Both the position numbers and the translations under genes were made by a program. The notes below the pieces were generated by a model. It ran no database searches and was not told the origin of the DNA. It saw nothing but the letters and a program-made list of their open reading frames with translations. From Pyronema omphalodes (taxonomy: Eukaryota > Ascomycota > Pezizomycetes > Pezizales > Pyronemataceae), in contig JAJJXM010000053.1 of NCBI GenBank assembly GCA_024516155.1, forward strand, positions 248,001-312,000: a stretch of DNA of 64,000 nt, given 5' to 3'. Below, piece by piece: positions 57,214 through 64,000 of this stretch. Each line of letters opens with the position of its first letter. The stretch's first letter is position 1.

Positions 57214-59701
57214 GTTAGTCGGTGGTGTGGACAGCGGCCTGTGCGATGATTTTGTTGAGTTCCCGGATGTAAAGGAGGTGAGTGGTGCATTGTGGACAAG
57301 ATAAACGAATCTTAAAAAAAAAAAAGAGGCGTCAGTAAAGTTTGTTTCGGTGCTGGAACCAGGCATAAACCCTCCCTTCCGTCAGGCGGGGGTGGTGTGT
57401 GTGGGGGGGCAGCATGTCTAGGAGCGATGGTGGGAAGGGCATTAGGCGATCGGAGGGGGGCGGTTACTCACTCAGCCAGTTTTGCGGTGTTCTAGGCAAA
57501 GCGCACAAGCGTAGCGGTAGTTTCCTGCGACAGAACGTCACAAGATATAGTCACTTTGCAGGGAGCGGGGCAGCGGTGTGTTCAGTCTGGTGGTTCGCGT
57601 GGAGACGAACTGTGGCTGAGGAAGACTGAGACTGCGTGGTGCTCGATTGTAGAAAAAAAGGTTGAAATTTTTCTTTGAAGGAAGGTTAGAAGTTGGCTCG
57701 TTGCATGAAATAAACGGCAGTCGAGCTTTGAAGAGGTGAAACGAATCGAAGGCGGAAGTAGCGAACGTGGGTGGGGTTTGGGCGGTAGATATCAAGCTGT
57801 CGGACTTTTGAGAAGAGGGCAGCCGTTAAGTAGAGCAACTATGCTTGCGACTCCACTTTTCTTGAATCGGATTAGTGATGGCGAATCTTGGATGGACGAT
57901 CAGCCTTCACCAGCGCAAAGGTCAGACAGACAAGCGTGGAGGGAAGCGAGCGAGCGAGCAAAGATGCAGCGCGGTGCAGAAGAGGATGCAGTTGCAGGCG
58001 TGTGGCGCGGATGAGAACGGAGAAGTTGGTTGAAAGCGTGCGAACTCCGGCGGCGGAAGGAGAGACAAACAACGAGAGAAGGTCTTGGGTGGGACTGTGT
58101 AATTGATTGATTGATGGATGGAGGTGGAGGAGATTGATGGAGGAGATTGACGAAGCTGACTGATGCAACTGATTGATCCAGCAACTGATTTCGATGCAAC
58201 CAACTGACTTCAACTGACTTTGATGCAACAAGACCGAAACAGGCGGAACAACCACAACCTCGATGCAACTGCTGACAGATGCAACTGACAGTTTGATGAT
58301 GGGAAATTATGCAAATGATGGGCAATACAAACGTTATCGACTGATAATGAAGACAAGTATACTTGAGCACGGCGCACAGAACGGTCTCGTTACTCCGGCC
58401 TTTTCTTTTTTCTTTTTTTCTTTTCCAGAAGCACAAGACCTATGCAATACTAAAAGTTGTTGGCGAAGTAAGTAAGGGCGAATATTGTATTTTCTTGAAT
58501 CCGGATGGGAAAAAACACAGTGATTGGTGAGAATCCTGATAGACGCTTCTGCAGACGAGTACGTTAGAAGAACAAGCTGCACAGGACGGCGACGACGGAG
58601 GAATAGACTGAGTTGAAAATTGACAAGTTGAAGGATTGTGAAAAAAAAAAAAAAAAAAAAAAAAATCAAAGACAGACAGACAGACAAGAAACAAAAGACA
58701 AAGAGACACAAGGCAAGCAGCCGATTATTTCGCAAATGCGCCCCCCCTAACGCAAGCACGCATAATTAATTACCAAAGGACTGAGGGCTATCAAAATCAT
58801 CGAGGCGGAGTACTAGTACAAACCAATTCTTAACCATTTCCAGTATGGTGTTTCCAGCCTGAGCTGCAGCGACCAGCCAGGGCGCGACATGGCCTTGTCT
58901 ATTTCCGGCGTAGAACAAGGCCGAGGGCTGGGAATCCACGTTTGTTGCCTCCGACGACGGTCACGCTGATGTATGACGTAGAAACCGGACACAAAAAAAA
59001 GTGATGAAAATGATAAAAGAAACAAGAAGCACAAATTTGTAACTTTCCTAATATTCATGTGGCCGGTCATAAAATAATATCCTGATGCGGCAACAAAAAA
59101 AAAGTATGTTGGTGAATGCATCAAAGACAGCAACTTATTAAAAACTCAATTCTCACGGACACAGACAGAAAGAAACGAGCGCGGTGGGCCCCGAACAGGC
59201 CGGGAACTGGGAACTGAAACCGCGCAAGTGCACCATCTGAAATTACGCCGAGTCAGCGCAGCGCGATGAAATTTTACCGCACTGCCGCAGTCTGTTTAAG
59301 AAAGAAAGGAAGGAAAGAAGACAAAGAGAAAGGAGCGAAGAGCAAAAAAAAAAAGGAAAAAAAAGAAAAAACAGAAAAAGAAAAAACGTTTCGTGCACGG
59401 TCAGAACACCGATGATTCGATGAATATTCCGAATCTTAAATTTGTATGATCATTGATGAATGGTATGGTATGTACCTGTAACCAAGCTGTTAAGTGGTCG
59501 ATGATGAAAATGACATCGGAATCTCGTCGATCGTTTAAAACGCCGATCCTAGTAACTCCTGAACGCCATGGTGGTGTATATATGGCATAGTGGTGTGCAG
59601 TGTGCACTGTGAGCCCTCCCGTCGCGAGTGAAATGCATGCGACGCAGATCAAAGTGTGATAACATCGACATGAGCAGAGGATCTATCCTCCAAGCGAGTT
59701 G

Positions 59702-59821
59702 CGAACCAGAGGGAACCAAAGGGAACCAGAGGAAGCCAAAGGGAACCAAAGGGAGCCAAAAGGAACCAAAGGGAAGCGAAGACCAAAGTGAACCAAAAGA
59801 CCAAAAAGGACCAAAGGAGAC
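59702..59821. repeat. Degenerate decamer block, about 12 copies
   Basis: GGGAACCAAA-type units with AGGAAGCCAA and GACCAAAAA variants. More degenerate than the other arrays. Confidence 0.8.
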
Positions 59822-60668
59822 CAACCAACTGAAGCAAGTATGATGTACACATGGACCAAATAAAGCGGGGGAGCATCAGAGATTCAGAACAGACCAAGGG
59901 TACCGCTCATGATGTCACTCACTGTGATTTCTTCGTGCATACGGCCCTTTAGAGTCTCAAAATATCTTATCGATTACCCATCGTCTATGATCATCCATCA
60001 ACTCTTATCTCATCTCCCCGAACCCCAAATCCGGAACCCCCGATAATCTCCGTGACCCTCCCCCAGAACCCGAATATAATCCGATTCCGTACCGTCCGGG
60101 GTATTGCGGGGCGGAAGACAAGCGGAAGATTCTTTTACCGGCGTCCGGTGTTCAGCGTCCGGTGTTCAGTGTCCAGTGTCCAGTATTCACTGTTCTCCTA
60201 TATGTAATCCAGTCTGACCCAGTCTTTCCCGCATGTGTGCATATGTGTATATGTGTTACATAAAACCCAATACTCAATATTTACGATGGAGTTATAACTA
60301 AGTGCATGTATAAAGTATCCAAATTCTAATACAGGTGTATATACATAATACATACAAAGATACAGTATATCTTTAATAAAAATACAGCCTCGGGTATTGT
60401 TAGTATTACTAGTATGTATAGTTCATAAAACAAATAAAAAATCCCTTAGATAGGTAGATAAAAGAAATTCCGTAGATACAAGGGTAGATATTACGTATTA
60501 CTTGATAGTTCTTGTCTTCCTTGGGCTTCGTTGTCGTTGTCGTTGTTGTTGTTTGCGTTTCCGCTTCCGTGTTAGTGCTCGTTATCGTTATCATGGACCA
60601 AAAAAATGAAGCTAAAGAGCAGAGAGGATATATGGTGTTATCCGCGGAACATTCCATAGAATCTCTAA

Positions 60669-60683
60669 CCCCCCCCCCCCCCC
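60669..60683. repeat. Poly-C run, 15 C
   Basis: A homopolymer of 15 C in noncoding sequence. Confidence 0.9.
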
Positions 60684-63459
60684 TCACCCCCGAATCTCAT
60701 TCTCTAATCTCAACCCTCCAATCTCAATCTCCACTATTCTCGGTAACATCGGCAACTAAAACAACGGCCTTCTAGAGATGACATAACCCTTCTGGAGATG
60801 ATTATAACCCTGCTGGGGAATCAAGATGGAAGACGGAGGGGCGTGGGCTTAAATAGCTTGAAAACTGTACATAGTTTGGAAAGTTTTTAAAATTCAGGCC
60901 CTTTTACATACCGTACATACCTCATATATTCAAGTTTCAAGTTTCATCTTGTAGGAGAAATGAAAAAAAATGGAAACCGAAGAAAATCTGGAAAAGCCTT
61001 GGGATATAGGTTATGGAGATTATTATCTTATCTTGGTCTTGTCTTTATCTTTTCTTGTCTTAGTCTTGTCTTTATCTTGTCTTAGTCTTGACAATAAATG
61101 AATAAATAAACCATACCTCACACCTCATACCTCATACCAGACTCCGATAGGAATATGAATCAAAACAACAACAAAAAAAGAAGAAAAAGAAGAAAAAAAC
61201 AACAAACCGGAAGAAGTTTTTAAGTTCCAACTACACGTACATAAGTACACATGGATGAATGTCTAAGAAAGGACCTGGTTTATGTAAACAGTAAAATAGA
61301 AGGTATATATATGTGCAATGCAATAAGTACATGAATCAAATACCAGATTATGTATGTATAAAGCATCTGGATAAAGCATCTGGATATATATAAATTATCG
61401 GGTATATTATAGGATTATAGCTTTCGAAAAGCTCTCAATGCGCTCTCGATAAGTGCCCAAGGTCTTAGGCTGAAGGCTAAAGACTAGAGTCTCACGTCTC
61501 AAGTCTAAGATCTAAAATCTAAAGTTGAAATTTCCAACACACCAAATATCTCCAAAATAACCCAAGCAAGCAAGCATGTAAGCAAGTACTAAATCATACA
61601 CACAACCCCCCGCTCCAGACGGAAGTCCGTACGTAAAGTGCATGAAGTAAAGTAAATACAGATTTTACAGATTTCACAGATTTCTATTCCCATAGTACTT
61701 GGCAAGTGCAAGGAAAAGAAGGGAATCATGACTGTTTTTGTAGAATGTAGTGTGGATTAAAGTTGATCTGTTTTAGATATGCTATTGTGATGTTTAGTTG
61801 TGTTTCGGCTGTGTTTTGAAGATTGGGGATTGGGGACTGGGTGTATATCTATATCTATATCTATGTCTATATCCATGTATCCTTCCATCTTCCGAAAATT
61901 AGAACACAGAAGTACCGAGTACAGGGTACATTAACAAAACCACTGTCCCTACACCCTACCCTACTCCATATTATACCCATAACTCCTCTCAAATCCTAGT
62001 CTCTTATCAAAACCAAACCCCCGTTCCCGTTTCCTTTTTTCTGTCCCTGTCCCCATTTCTTTAAATTCATCAAACCAGAACGCAAGAAGAAAAGTGGAAG
62101 TAGAGAAGTGTATTCATTAAGAACAATCATGATCTAGCTCTCCGCGTCTATAGAGGGAGATATATATACCCAATATGGAACCTCCACCTCCATGTGCCAG
62201 TCATGTAAGCCTTAAGTGCGGCTAAGAGTCAAAGAGTCCAAGACATCGAAACTTCGGGAGAATTTTTGACAGGATTCTTGTAGATGTAGATGTAACTGTT
62301 GTCTATAGGCTATAGGCTATAGCTTATTGAATTTCCTGGGATTCTGAAATTCTGGGATCCTGATATTGAAATTTCTTAATCTTTAGAAATACTTGATCTT
62401 ATGCATAATGCCATTGAAATTGAAATAGTTGTTAGTATGCACAGTACATCAGACTTAAGTACCCTGATTTGGATTATCTTTCACTTTGTTTTCCTCTTCA
62501 CTTTGTTTTCCTCTTCACTTCACTTTACTTCCCTTTTCATGAAATTACATCATCATCACACCCTGAAAATTCCATAACATCTTCTAAGATTGCGGGGTCT
62601 TATGTAATCGTAAATCTTAAATCTTAAATCGTAGATCTTAGATCCTGAGTTTCAAGTATATTATATAATCTATCTATCTATTTATTTATTTAATTATGAT
62701 TATGATTATCATTATCAGATCCTTCAATATTTCCATTCATCCATACCAGTGAACACTGAACAGTTACGAAGTTGGATAACAGCTGCATAGTTTATAGTAG
62801 CTGTATCTGTAGCCGTAACTCACTAACTAACTAAATAACCAGCCGGCCAAAGTTCTAAACTCCAGATATCTCAACTCTTATATAGTCCATACTCTAAACT
62901 TATCTTAAAAATATCTTGCATAAAACCACACCGCCCCCCACCCCCCCCCTTCTTATTTCGAACCTCTTTTTTTCCTTTTATTCTAAACTTCGTAAGTCCT
63001 TTATTCTAAACTTCTTATGTCCTTCACTAGGGTAAACCGGAGTATATGGACTACAGTCGGCTGTATATATGATTTATCTGTACATATATCATATAGCCGT
63101 TCTATAAATTCTATACATACTATATATACTATATATAGCCCGCACCTATTCAAAAAAAAATAACCCCACTGTAATGTAATGTACGTACCTGCCATATACC
63201 ACTCCCTCTGTCAATCCCCATCACTCCCCATCACTCCCCCATCTCCTCATACCACTCCCTCCCCCATCACCCCCATCTCCCCATCACTACTCCCCATGTC
63301 CCCAGCACTCCCTCCCCATCACTCCCTCCCCATAAATCCCCATCCCCATCACTCCCTCCCATCACCCCTCCCCATCCAAGCCCCATCTCCCCATCGCTAG
63401 CCATCACTCCTCTCCATCACCCCTCTTCACACCGTCTTCATCCAAGACCCAGTGAAGCC

Positions 63460-63514
63460 CCAGTAAATCACCAGTAAATCACCAGTAAATCACCAGTAAA
63501 TCACCAGTAAATCA
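63460..63514. repeat. 11-base minisatellite, 5 copies
   Basis: The unit CCAGTAAATCA is repeated five times exactly, followed by a truncated CCAGTG. Confidence 0.92.
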
Positions 63515-63524
63515 CCAGTGCACA

Positions 63525-63800
63525 AAAGCATACCTATAAAAACCACAAATAAACAAAAACAAACAAAAACAAAACCACAAACACAAACACAAACAAAATC
63601 AAAAACATAAACTGTCACAACCAAAAACAAAAACACAAACAGCATACCCAAGTCCTACCCAAGTCCTACCCAAGCCCTACCCATCCAACTTAAGCCATGA
63701 TGAACAGCAACAGCAAGCATACCTATAAAAAAAACACAAACAGCATACTCATCCCACCCAAGTCCTACCCATCCCACCCATCCAACTTAAGCCATGATAA
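63525..63800. repeat. Tandem block duplication with nested short repeats
   Basis: GCATACCTATAAAAA occurs at about 63528 and again at about 63717. CCATCCAACTTAAGCCATGAT is present at about 63682 and about 63778. Between and within them are CCCAAGTCCTA units (from about 63646). This suggests duplication of a segment of about 100-190 bases that itself contains 11-base repeats. Confidence 0.7.
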
Positions 63801-63934
63801 ACAGCAACAATACCCAAGTCCCATCCCGCCCATCTTACCCGGCACCACCAGCACCGGTACCGGCTATGATGGTGATGGTGATGAGCTACATATAGCACCG
63901 TACATACCCCATACCCCGCATTCTGCTGCTGTGG

Positions 63935-64000
63935 GGCCGCCATACCATCCCGCCCATCCCACCATACCATCCCACCATACCAGCCCACCATACCATCCCG
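63935..64000. repeat. CCCACCATACCAT-type tandem repeat at the right edge
   Basis: About five units of CATCCCACCATAC and variants. The array continues beyond the window. Confidence 0.8.

Larger units (their letters stand above)
57214..64000. other. 6.8 kb gene-free, repeat-rich interval to the right edge
   Basis: The first 900 bases are the SEC2 5' leader and promoter, with long A runs at 57311-57324 and 58639-58664. Beyond this I see no frame with coding character. Repeats include GATGCAACTGACT-like motifs (58090-58290), the 59702-59821 decamer block, GTCCGGTGTTCA-type units (60140-60190), CTTGTCTTAT-like units (61020-61095), CTATAT units (61850-61880), a C/T-rich block (63200-63420) and A/C-rich blocks to the end. 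Confidence 0.65.

Overview
This is a stretch of nuclear DNA from a filamentous ascomycete (Pezizomycotina). The genes have short introns of about 45-120 bases with GTRNGT donors, CTAAC/CTGAC-like branch points and YAG acceptors. The gene set is typical of these fungi: a Tea1-type kelch polarity factor, a Bzz1 with F-BAR, C1 and two SH3 domains, a DUF3176-like membrane protein, and a Sec2 with a long C-terminal extension. A Leotiomycetes-like genome is my guess only; nothing here fixes the class. No bacterial, viral, CRISPR, rRNA or tRNA features are visible, and I see no intact transposon. I rebuilt 19 genes from exon phases. Every multi-exon model closes in frame across its introns; SSZ1, cut by the window edge, does so across the two junctions visible. 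| Layout. 0-8 kb: the 5' end of SSZ1 (minus, cut by the left edge) and a tea1-like kelch/coiled-coil gene (minus). 7.6-14.6 kb: a 7 kb gene-free block full of unrelated short tandem repeats. 14.6-20.2 kb: a paraoxonase-like enzyme (minus), a 3.4 kb gap, and a secreted chitin-binding CBM14 protein (plus). 21-31 kb, the dense housekeeping core: an F-box/LRR protein, V-ATPase subunit c and the mitochondrial processing peptidase beta subunit (all minus), then RPN5 (plus, sharing a 415-base divergent promoter with the peptidase gene), then a membrane-anchored kelch protein (minus). 34-42.4 kb: BZZ1 (plus), three unrecognised small proteins and an F-box protein. 43.6-46.9 kb: a DUF3176-like membrane protein and a three-exon gene for a 52-residue basic protein. 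49.4-52 kb: LIP5 and MGR2, both mitochondrial, in tandem. 55-57.2 kb: SEC2 (minus). 57.2-64 kb: another gene-free block of repeats. | How the genes relate. There is no biosynthetic cluster. Several genes share a cell-biology theme but are unlikely to be co-regulated as a unit: polarity and secretion (tea1, BZZ1, SEC2), mitochondrial import and cofactors (MPP-beta, MGR2, LIP5), and protein homeostasis (SSZ1, RPN5, two F-box genes). | The least expected content is the 52-residue gene at 46.6-46.9 kb, the three unrecognised small genes between 37.8 and 40.8 kb (one with a 45-base internal duplication), and the very regular minisatellites: 32 copies of a heptamer, 12 of a dodecamer, 12 of a nonamer, and 8 of a decamer inside an MGR2 intron. 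I found no convincing new multi-gene system.
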